From contig DBDL01000027.1 in the NCBI GenBank assembly GCA_002293545.1, forward strand, positions 1 through 7,721: a stretch of 7,721 nt of DNA, written 5' to 3'. The DNA is from Lachnoclostridium sp. UBA933. Its GTDB lineage: Bacteria; Bacillota; Clostridia; Lachnospirales; Lachnospiraceae. The notes under the pieces were generated by a model. It saw nothing but the letters and a program-made list of their open reading frames with translations, did not search any database and had not been told where the DNA came from. Positions 1 through 5,130 of the stretch are shown here, one piece after another (within the stretch, counting starts at the first letter, position 1; every line of letters starts with the position of its first letter). The position numbers and the translations under genes are program-made.

Positions 1-1215
1 TGGGAGTTCAGAAAAGAATTATCGAAAATATCGGTGAGCGAGGAAGTGCTGTACCGTCCCTTTTCTACACTTTCAAACGGGGAACAGACGAAAGCTCTGC
101 TGGCCGGATTGTTTCTGAGGGAAAACAGCTTTCTTCTGATTGATGAGCCGACGAATGTTTTGGACGGAGAAGCCAGGCAAAAGGCAGCAGAGTATCTGAA
201 CGGTAAAACGGGTTTTATTTTAGTTTCCCATGACAGAAAATTTTTGGATGAATGCACGGACCATACATTATCCATCAATAAAACCAATATTGAAGTGACA
301 AACGGGAATTTTTCGGCATGGTGGCGTCAGAAGAAACGGCAGGATGAGTTTGAAACCGCACAAAATGAAAAACGAATCAAAGAAATAAACCAATTGGAAT
401 CTGCCGCAAGACGCACAGCCAAATGGTCGAACGATTCCGAAAAACGTAAAACCGGGATTGATCCAGTCAAAGTAGACAATAAAAAAGGATGGGCGCCAAA
501 ACAAGCCGCTAAATCAAAAAAAATGATGGCGCGTTCCAAGGCAATTCAAGTGCGGCAGCAAAATGCAATCGAAGAAAAATCAAAGCTGTTAAAAAATATT
601 GAGAATGCCGACACACTGATTATCCGTCCGGCTGCCTATTATACTTCACGGTTGATATCCTTTGAAAAAGTATCGCTTCAATATGGCGGCAGGGAAATAT
701 TCCGTGACCTTAGCTTTACGGTAGAACAAGGTGAGCGGGTTGTTTTGTCGGGAGGGAACGGTTCCGGAAAGAGCAGTATCCTGAAAATGATTACCGGAGA
801 GGAAATACCGCATACCGGGAATGTATCGGTCGGGAGCAGACTGATCATTTCTTATGTTCCCCAAGACGCCTCTTTTCTCACGGGAAGTTTGAGGGCATAT
901 GCCGGGAAACGCGGAATAGACGAAACATTGCTGAAAACAAACTTACGGAAACTGGATTTTTCCCGCACTCAGTTTGAAAAAGATATGAGTGATTTCAGTG
1001 CCGGACAAAAGAAGAAGGTACTGCTTGCGGCAAGTCTTAGCGAAAGTGCTAGTATCTATATCTGGGATGAGCCGCTGAATTATATTGATGTATTGTCGCG
1101 GATGCAGATTGAAGAATTAATCATCAATAACAAGCCCACCATGTTATTTGTGGAGCATGACAATGCCTTTTGCAGCGAGGTTACAACAAAGAAAATAAAT
1201 GTTGTTTCCAATTAA
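1..1215 (+). CDS. ABC-F ATPase, Lsa/CplR-type ribosomal protection protein (5' truncated by window edge)
   Basis: The frame is open from base 1, so the 5' end lies outside; 404 residues are visible. The remaining part of ABC domain 1 holds the signature LSNGEQ (about residues 25-30), Walker B IDEPTN (47-52) and the SHD switch. A charged, helical interdomain linker (about 105-205) follows. ABC domain 2 has Walker A GGNGSGKS (about 251-258), signature FSAGQKKK (about 332), Walker B WDEPLNYID (about 355-363) and the EHD switch. There are no membrane segments, as expected of ABC-F proteins, which bind the ribosomal E site. The WDEPLN-type second Walker B and the linker resemble the Lsa/Vga/CplR group, which displaces lincosamides, streptogramin A and pleuromutilins; the exact drug range cannot be read from the sequence. 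Both catalytic glutamates are present. The usual DEPTNHLD reads DEPTNVLD at codon 157-159, an odd replacement of the conserved D-loop histidine. No convincing terminator follows the stop. Confidence 0.9.
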   Translation, partial: WEFRKELSKISVSEEVLYRPFSTLSNGEQTKALLAGLFLRENSFLLIDEPTNVLDGEARQKAAEYLNGKTGFILVSHDRKFLDECTDHTLSINKTNIEVTNGNFSAWWRQKKRQDEFETAQNEKRIKEINQLESAARRTAKWSNDSEKRKTGIDPVKVDNKKGWAPKQAAKSKKMMARSKAIQVRQQNAIEEKSKLLKNIENADTLIIRPAAYYTSRLISFEKVSLQYGGREIFRDLSFTVEQGERVVLSGGNGSGKSSILKMITGEEIPHTGNVSVGSRLIISYVPQDASFLTGSLRAYAGKRGIDETLLKTNLRKLDFSRTQFEKDMSDFSAGQKKKVLLAASLSESASIYIWDEPLNYIDVLSRMQIEELIINNKPTMLFVEHDNAFCSEVTTKKINVVSN

Positions 1216-1377
1216 AAGCATTATAACAAAACCGTCCGTTTGAGGACAAAAATCATATCATTCAGGGACAGCACATAAAAAGAAAAACATCACCTGCTAT
1301 AATGGGAAACAGCTTAATATTATAAGGGGTAAAGAGCGTAAGTAAGTGGCAGCAGCTTTCAGAAACTGACCTTTATA

Positions 1378-1398
1378 ACAGTATTTGACCTATACTGT
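1378..1398. repeat. Inverted repeat, 7-bp arms (possible operator)
   Basis: ACAGTAT at 1378-1384 is the exact reverse complement of ATACTGT at 1392-1398, with the spacer TTGACCT. The size and spacing fit a dimeric repressor site, and the spacer resembles a -35 hexamer, but no matching -10 was found at normal distance. No regulator gene lies next to it in the window. Confidence 0.35.
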
Positions 1399-1522
1399 AC
1401 CTATTTTGATCCAGTTCCATTGATGTACAAAATCGTCTTTTTTAAATAAAAAATAACCTTTTAATACTCGAAACCCCTTATAATAATAAGCAGCATTTTT
1501 CCGTCCTATGCATAAAATAATG

Positions 1523-1545
1523 TATAGTAATACGAATCCTCGTAT
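1523..1545. promoter_or_regulatory. Possible -10 (TATAGT) and palindrome upstream of the hydrolase gene
   Basis: TATAGT at 1523-1528 is a plausible -10 for the hydrolase gene, although the -35 is poor. Directly downstream, ATACGA (1530-1535) and TCGTAT (1540-1545) form a perfect palindrome of 6-bp arms around ATCC, ending four bases before the AAGGAG ribosome binding site. A protein bound there would cover the transcription start region, so repression is a reasonable guess. No cognate regulator is identified. Confidence 0.35.
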
Positions 1546-1565
1546 AAATAAGGAGAGCATGGAAG

Positions 1566-2549
1566 ATGGATAAATGGATTTCATTAGAGCCGGAGGCAGA
1601 GGAGGTTTGCAAAGAAGCTTCTGTCCCGCCTCTGATTTTTGAATTACCCCCGGAAGAAGGAAGAGCGTTATTAGAAGAAATACAAAACTCACCGGTCAGT
1701 CAATTTCCGGCAAATATTGATTCCTTAAATGTGGATACCGGGAAGTGGGGGAGTGTAAAGGTTTATGTAGTATATCCGGAACGGATTGATATCCGTGCGA
1801 ATGTCATTTACTATATCCACGGAGCCGGATGGGTATTCGGGAGCTTTCACACACATGAAAAGCTGGTACGGGAGTTGGCGAACCGGACAAATTCAATCGT
1901 AATCTTTCCGGAATACAGTCTTTCACCGGAAGCCAAATATCCGGCGGCGCTTGAACAGTGCTATCTTATTATGGGTATTCTGGATAAGATCGTGAACGAA
2001 ATCAAATCGCAGATGAATATGGATACCCTTACCGTTGCAGGAGATAGCGTAGGGGGGAATATGGCGGTCGGTTTGGCACTGATGTCAAAGTACAGGGGGG
2101 GAACGGCCATACATAAGCTGCTGTTATACTATCCTGTTACGGATGCCTCATTTGATACCGAATCGTATCAGGAATTTGCAGAGGGGTATTATTTATACCG
2201 GAAAGGGATGGAATGGTTTTGGGAACAATATACGGAATCGGAGGAAGACCGTAATCAGATCAACGCCTCCCCGCTGCGTGCCAAGGCTGAGCAATTATCC
2301 GATATGCCGGATACGATGATTTTGAACGGAGAAGCCGATGTCCTGAGGGATGAGGGAGAGGAATTTGCCGTCAAACTGCGTGAAGCGGGGGTAAATGTGA
2401 CCGCAGTCCGGTATCAGGCTGCCATACATGACTTCGTTATGCTGAACTCCCTGGATCAGACAAAGGCGTGCAGGGCGGCAATGGACTCCTCTGTCGATTG
2501 GATTAACCGGCAAAACAAAAGGAGGATGACAGGGTCCGTGACAGAATAA
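1566..2549 (+). CDS. Alpha/beta hydrolase, HSL (GDSAG) esterase/lipase family
   Basis: The 327-residue protein has the hormone-sensitive-lipase family layout. The oxyanion-hole motif HGAGWVFG is at residues 85-92. The nucleophile elbow GDSVGGN puts the catalytic serine at 161. The acid is likely Asp258 in EADVLRDEGE, and the base His288 in AIHDFVML. Length is normal for the family. There is no signal peptide, so it is probably cytoplasmic. These enzymes hydrolyse esters of short to medium acyl chains; the physiological substrate cannot be told from sequence. The start at 1566 is preferred because AAGGAG (1550-1555) is 10 bases upstream; an ATG at 1559 runs into a stop after four codons. The gene lies between an ABC-F protection protein and a leader-controlled ThrRS, so a role in modifying a toxic compound is possible but inferred. 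The next transcription unit's promoter begins 10 bases after its stop codon. Confidence 0.9.
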   Translation: MDKWISLEPEAEEVCKEASVPPLIFELPPEEGRALLEEIQNSPVSQFPANIDSLNVDTGKWGSVKVYVVYPERIDIRANVIYYIHGAGWVFGSFHTHEKLVRELANRTNSIVIFPEYSLSPEAKYPAALEQCYLIMGILDKIVNEIKSQMNMDTLTVAGDSVGGNMAVGLALMSKYRGGTAIHKLLLYYPVTDASFDTESYQEFAEGYYLYRKGMEWFWEQYTESEEDRNQINASPLRAKAEQLSDMPDTMILNGEADVLRDEGEEFAVKLREAGVNVTAVRYQAAIHDFVMLNSLDQTKACRAAMDSSVDWINRQNKRRMTGSVTE

Positions 2550-2558
2550 AATTTCTTG

Positions 2559-2587
2559 TTGACGTCAGTATGTATTCTTGCTATAAT
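2559..2587 (+). promoter_or_regulatory. Strong sigma-A promoter of the thrS leader
   Basis: The -35 TTGACG (2559-2564) and the -10 TATAAT (2582-2587) are separated by exactly 17 bp, and the -10 is extended by TGC (2579-2581). Transcription should start around 2594, giving a leader of roughly 310 nt before the ThrRS start codon. The promoter lies 10 bases beyond the hydrolase stop, so thrS is expected to have its own transcript. Confidence 0.9.
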
Positions 2588-2628
2588 GTAAACTAATTAC
2601 AAAATGTTTTACAGAAAGGTTGTTCGTT

Positions 2629-2667
2629 ATGAAATACCAATCTTTTAATACCACCACTACCACATAG
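2629..2667 (+). CDS. Threonine-rich leader peptide (12 aa) of the thrS attenuator
   Basis: ATG to TAG encodes MKYQSFNTTTTT. The last five sense codons are all threonine (ACC ACC ACT ACC ACA, 2650-2664), followed immediately by TAG. An AGAAAGG ribosome binding site (2613-2619) lies nine bases upstream, and the frame begins about 35 nt after the predicted transcription start. A run of codons for one amino acid at the end of a tiny ORF, followed by a hairpin and then an intrinsic terminator, is the hallmark of ribosome-mediated attenuation known from amino-acid operons such as E. coli thr and his. Here the controlled gene is a threonyl-tRNA synthetase, so the ribosome would sense Thr-tRNA charging. 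A 12-residue frame could arise by chance. The match between the codon identity and the downstream enzyme makes chance unlikely. Confidence 0.87.
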   Translation: MKYQSFNTTTTT

Positions 2668-2713
2668 AGCAAACATTTGAAGTCAGTTATTTCACCGGCG
2701 GCAAATGTTTGCT
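2668..2713 (+). promoter_or_regulatory. Leader hairpin A immediately after the Thr leader peptide
   Basis: AGCAAACATTTG (2668-2679) pairs perfectly over 12 bp with CAAATGTTTGCT (2702-2713), with a 22-base loop. The 5' arm begins on the base after the leader peptide stop, so a ribosome stalled on the Thr codons would cover it and keep this hairpin from forming. It lacks a proper T-tract, so it is not itself a good terminator. A competing helix can be drawn between 2693-2702 and 2720-2729 (10 pairs, three of them G-U). Loop bases 2688-2698 can pair imperfectly with the terminator 3' arm (2764-2774, one C/A mismatch and several G-U pairs), which is a candidate antiterminator. Which fold operates cannot be decided by eye. 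Confidence 0.7.
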
Positions 2714-2745
2714 TTATATGTCGTTGGTGGGTGAGAGATATCCTT

Positions 2746-2783
2746 ATACCTTATCGGCGGCGTTCGGTAAGGTATTTTTATTT
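2746..2783 (+). terminator. Intrinsic terminator (attenuator) in the thrS leader
   Basis: ATACCTTATCG (2746-2756) pairs with CGGTAAGGTAT (2765-2775) as an 11-bp stem with one G-U pair and an 8-base loop, followed by the U-rich run TTTTATTT (2776-2783). It lies between the Thr leader peptide and the ThrRS start, so unless it is bypassed it should stop transcripts from both the leader promoter and any read-through from the hydrolase gene. Confidence 0.88.
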
Positions 2784-2818
2784 GGCGGAAAAATCATTTC
2801 TTTGCAGAGCGAAGTTTG

Positions 2819-2874
2819 TTTTGTAAACTTTATCAAGCTGCGTTCCTCAGCCAACTGCCTTTTTGTTTACAGAA
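2819..2874 (+). promoter_or_regulatory. Distal leader hairpin between the terminator and thrS
   Basis: TTTTGTAAAC (2819-2828) pairs with GTTTACAGAA (2865-2874), 10 bp with one G-U pair, enclosing 36 bases that include a small GCTG/CAGC stem (2837-2840 with 2848-2851). Just 5' of it, AGCGAAGTTTG (2808-2818) resembles the 5' arm of hairpin A and could pair with 2702-2713 with a single bulge. The element ends about 13 bases before the thrS ribosome binding site. Its function is unknown; transcript stability or a further layer of control are possibilities. Confidence 0.4.
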
Positions 2875-2904
2875 AATCCATATTATAAAAAGGAGATGTT
2901 AAGG

Positions 2905-4131
2905 ATGTCAAAGGATCACAGAAAAATTGGTGCGGAGATGAGTTTGTTTTCAAAATCAGAGGGAGTGGGGCCGGGTTTGGTCCTGCTGCACCCGAACGGT
3001 GCAATTCTCCGTTACTTACTGGAGCAGTTTAGTCAGGGGGCACATATTCTCAATGACTATCAGTGGGTTTATACACCGCATATCGGACGGGCGGAATTAT
3101 GGAAAACCTCCGGGCACTTGGAACACTACAAAGAGTCCATGTACAATCCGGTCAATATAGACGGGGAAGAATACTATCTGAAGCCGATGAACTGCCCGTT
3201 TCATTTTACGGTTTATAACAGCGAAATACGGTCATACCGCGACCTTCCGATGCGCATTGCCGAAATCGGAACGGTATACCGGTATGAATTATCCGGTACA
3301 CTAAACGGATTAACGAGAGTAAGAGGGTTTACGCAGGATGACGCGCACATTATCTGTACGCCGGAGCAAGTGGAAAGGGAAGTGATATTTGCTTTGAAAT
3401 TTTCCTTATATGTGCTGCGGGCGTTCGGGTTGACGGAATTTAAGCCGTATGTATCCACAAAACCGGAGGGAAAATCAATTGGTTCGGAGGAGTTATGGGA
3501 TATGGCAACAGAAGTCCTGAAAAAAGCAGTAGTGTCTTCCGGTCTGGAATACGAAATTGATGAGGGCGGCGGGGCATTTTACGGTCCCAAAATCGACTTA
3601 AAGCTCTACGATTCACTGGGACGCGAATGGCAGTGCAGTACGATACAATTTGACTTTAATCTGCCGGAACGCTTTCAAATGAAATATGTTGGGAGTGACG
3701 GAAAAAATCATACGCCGTATGTTATTCACAGAGCTTTATTCGGAAGTGTGGAGCGTTTCCTGGCATTGCTGATCGAACACTATCAGGGAGATTTTCCGCT
3801 GTGGCTGGCGCCGGTACAGTTTGCGGTTATTCCGATTGCTCCCGCGCATAATGAGTATGGAAGGAAATTGGAAATCTCACTAAAGAAAATGGGACTGCGG
3901 GTAAAGACAGATGATTCCGGTATCAATATGAAAGAAAAAATCAGATACTTTGAGTTAAAGAAAGTTCCGTATATGCTTATTGCCGGGGATAAGGAAATCA
4001 AGCAGAATACCTTCTCGGTACGAAGCAGAAAACATGGAAATCTTGGAATGATGGATATCCATTCATTCCAAGATTTTATCAGAGAGGATTTGGAACAGGG
4101 GAAACCAAAGTATATAGCGGCAGAGGAATAG
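2905..4131 (+). CDS. thrS: Threonyl-tRNA synthetase, compact form lacking TGS and editing domains
   Basis: The 408-residue class II synthetase joins threonine to tRNA-Thr in the cytoplasm. It begins at SKDHRKIG, the point where the catalytic domain starts near residue 242 of the 642-residue E. coli enzyme, so the N-terminal TGS and Ser-tRNA editing domains are absent. Numbered from this start, the zinc/threonine-site residues are Cys97 (MNCPFH), His148 (QDDAH) and His275 (VIHRA). Motif 2 Arg126 (VYRYELSG) and motif 3 Arg284 (GSVERF) are present. The anticodon-binding domain runs from about 301 (LAPVQ) and looks complete. The start at 2905 is chosen for AAGGAG (2890-2895) nine bases upstream; an in-frame ATG at 2896 abuts that site and an upstream TTG at 2863 lacks one. 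The features MNCPFH, GTVYRYE and EGGGAFYGPKIDLK remind me more of Chloroflexota-type ThrRS than of the normal Bacillota enzyme, suggesting an acquired paralog. It sits behind a Thr-codon attenuator. Confidence 0.95.
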   Translation: MSKDHRKIGAEMSLFSKSEGVGPGLVLLHPNGAILRYLLEQFSQGAHILNDYQWVYTPHIGRAELWKTSGHLEHYKESMYNPVNIDGEEYYLKPMNCPFHFTVYNSEIRSYRDLPMRIAEIGTVYRYELSGTLNGLTRVRGFTQDDAHIICTPEQVEREVIFALKFSLYVLRAFGLTEFKPYVSTKPEGKSIGSEELWDMATEVLKKAVVSSGLEYEIDEGGGAFYGPKIDLKLYDSLGREWQCSTIQFDFNLPERFQMKYVGSDGKNHTPYVIHRALFGSVERFLALLIEHYQGDFPLWLAPVQFAVIPIAPAHNEYGRKLEISLKKMGLRVKTDDSGINMKEKIRYFELKKVPYMLIAGDKEIKQNTFSVRSRKHGNLGMMDIHSFQDFIREDLEQGKPKYIAAEE

Positions 4132-4153
4132 CCTCAGTTACGCAGCAGGATCA

Positions 4154-4969
4154 TTATGCTTTTTCCACCGACACCTGGATTTCTGTCAGCAAATCATCTT
4201 CTGATGTGACATCCTCAAAGCCTTTGACAGCCAGTCCGCGAATCAATCCGTTAAAAGCATAACCATTTTTTTCGACCCATCCTGCCAGTTTTTCAATAGC
4301 AGAGTTATAACCGTAATAAGAACCAGAGAATCGAATCGCAGCAGCCTGCGGTATGGCAGCCAGTTCCCTGTACGTGAATTCCCCTTGGTTTTCTCCGGAT
4401 TCATGTACGGGTATGGCGATTTCTACGTCTACCTCTCCTTCTTTATATTCACCGTCGTGAAAAATCGAATAACCGTTATTTTTACATGCCACTTTATTTT
4501 CTGCCACAAACTTGCCGAGCTTTTCCCACAGGATATATTCCGCATCGTAAGAGGGAATGGCTCCCCGCAAGGAAAGTACCCTTTCTGCCGGCAGAGATTT
4601 TATTTCTACTTCATAAATCATATAATCACGCTCCTTAATAATGTGACCGCATTTAGCGGCAATTTTATCAAGCTTATCCTGTTCGCCGGCAATGGTATTT
4701 TGAATTTCTTTCCTTTTTTGATCCAGCATATGGTGCAGAAAATTGACATCGGTTATCCGGGGGAGAATACTTTTGATTTCTTCCACGCCGAAGCCCATAT
4801 CCCTCAGCTCGACAATGCGGTACAATTCAGGAATCTGAGCCGCGCTGTACAGCCGATACCCGGTAAAAGAGTCCACCTTATCCGGATACAGAAGCCCGCA
4901 TTGCTCATAATACCGGAGCATTCGTGACGATACCCGTACCATTTTAGAAAATTCACCGATTTTGAACAT
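4154..4969 (-). CDS. MerR-family transcriptional regulator with C-terminal GyrI-like effector domain
   Basis: The 271-residue protein starts with a MerR winged helix-turn-helix (residues 2-70: FKIGEFSKM, then MLRYYEQCGLL, then TGYRLYSAAQI). A long dimerisation helix (about 75-115) and a GyrI-like/BmrR-type ligand domain (about 120-271) follow. The domain ends in TEIQVSVEK, where Glu263 matches the conserved acidic residue that binds cationic, often drug-like ligands in this family. Such proteins twist over-long promoters into an active form when ligand is bound. A GAGGTGA ribosome binding site (4976-4982, minus strand) is six bases from the ATG. Its own promoter carries a 19-bp spacer with a central dyad, so autoregulation is likely. 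It converges on thrS with only 22 bases between the stops and no clear terminator, and diverges from the Fpg/Nei-like gene. No efflux pump is adjacent, so its target genes and ligand are unknown. Confidence 0.92.
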   Translation of the reverse strand: MFKIGEFSKMVRVSSRMLRYYEQCGLLYPDKVDSFTGYRLYSAAQIPELYRIVELRDMGFGVEEIKSILPRITDVNFLHHMLDQKRKEIQNTIAGEQDKLDKIAAKCGHIIKERDYMIYEVEIKSLPAERVLSLRGAIPSYDAEYILWEKLGKFVAENKVACKNNGYSIFHDGEYKEGEVDVEIAIPVHESGENQGEFTYRELAAIPQAAAIRFSGSYYGYNSAIEKLAGWVEKNGYAFNGLIRGLAVKGFEDVTSEDDLLTEIQVSVEKA

Positions 4970-5012
4970 ATAAACTCACCTCATTTCAGTCGCAATTCCG
5001 GATTGCAATATT

Positions 5013-5043
5013 ATTATATACCTTGACATTGTGTCAAAGTCAA
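5013..5043 (-). promoter_or_regulatory. MerR-type promoter with 19-bp spacer and central dyad
   Basis: On the minus strand the -35 TTGACT (5043-5038) and the -10 TATAAT (5018-5013) are 19 bp apart, the over-long spacing characteristic of MerR-activated promoters. Within the spacer TTGACA (5023-5028) and TGTCAA (5032-5037) form a dyad around TTG. It faces the merR-like gene whose ATG is at 4969, pointing to autoactivation. Confidence 0.8.
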
Positions 5044-5056
5044 CAGGGAAAATATA

Positions 5057-5072
5057 TGACATCTTGTTGTCA
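5057..5072. repeat. Second TGACA/TGTCA inverted repeat in the divergent intergenic region
   Basis: TGACA (5057-5061) and TGTCA (5068-5072) are exact reverse complements around TCTTGT. The half-sites match those of the MerR-type dyad about 34 bp away, but the centre is 6 bases rather than 3. It lies just upstream of the Fpg/Nei-like gene's -10, so it could be a second regulator site or a chance similarity. Confidence 0.3.
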
Positions 5073-5080
5073 GGTATTTG

Positions 5081-5089
5081 TGTTATAAT
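5081..5089 (+). promoter_or_regulatory. Extended -10 promoter of the Fpg/Nei-like gene
   Basis: TGT-TATAAT (5081-5089) is an extended -10 with a consensus hexamer. No -35 is found at 16-18 bp; TTGTCA at 5067-5072 is too close (11 bp). The extended element may suffice alone, or an activator bound upstream may help. The start codon is 42 bases downstream. Confidence 0.55.
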
Positions 5090-5130
5090 ATTTCTTAAAT
5101 TAAATTTATTCAATGCAGGAGGACAAGTAT

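Larger units (their letters stand above)
1216..1565. other. 350-base intergenic region with promoter-like and palindromic sequence, no gene
   Basis: No convincing coding frame is present. Visible elements are: an extended -10 (TGC-TATAAT, 1295-1303) with no good -35 and no start codon soon after it; a palindrome of 7-bp arms, ACAGTAT (1378-1384) and ATACTGT (1392-1398), around a 7-bp centre; a TATAAT at 1479-1484; and a second palindrome at 1530-1545 just upstream of the hydrolase. The AT-rich 1440-1565 part probably carries the hydrolase promoter. A reverse-strand frame ending near 1390 and a forward fragment ending in a TGA at 1387-1389 are open but lack credible starts. Confidence 0.5.

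Noticed and set aside
1234..1247. GTCC/GGAC hairpin as a terminator for the ABC-F gene
   Set aside because: The stem is only 4 bp and no T-tract follows on the plus strand.
1559..1573. Four-codon mini-ORF (ATG GAA GAT GGA TAA) overlapping the hydrolase start
   Set aside because: Only three bases separate it from AAGGAG, too close for efficient initiation, while the hydrolase ATG has normal spacing.
1390..1692. Reverse-strand frame of 100 codons overlapping the hydrolase start
   Set aside because: Its first half is antisense to the well-supported hydrolase gene, it has no ribosome binding site, and its product is not recognisable.
2595..2904. T-box riboswitch upstream of thrS
   Set aside because: No T-box antiterminator motif of the AGGGTGG-ACCGCG type is present. 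GGTGGGTGAGAG near 2726 is only superficially similar, and the Thr-codon leader explains the terminator better.
2863..2904. Longer ThrRS start (TTG at 2863, or ATG at 2896)
   Set aside because: The TTG lies inside a leader stem with no ribosome binding site, and the ATG at 2896 directly abuts AAGGAG. The ATG at 2905 has ideal spacing and matches the start of the catalytic domain.
4385..4927. Forward 180-codon frame
   Set aside because: It is antisense to the MerR regulator, which has clear domain motifs, a ribosome binding site and a promoter; the forward product has no recognisable features.
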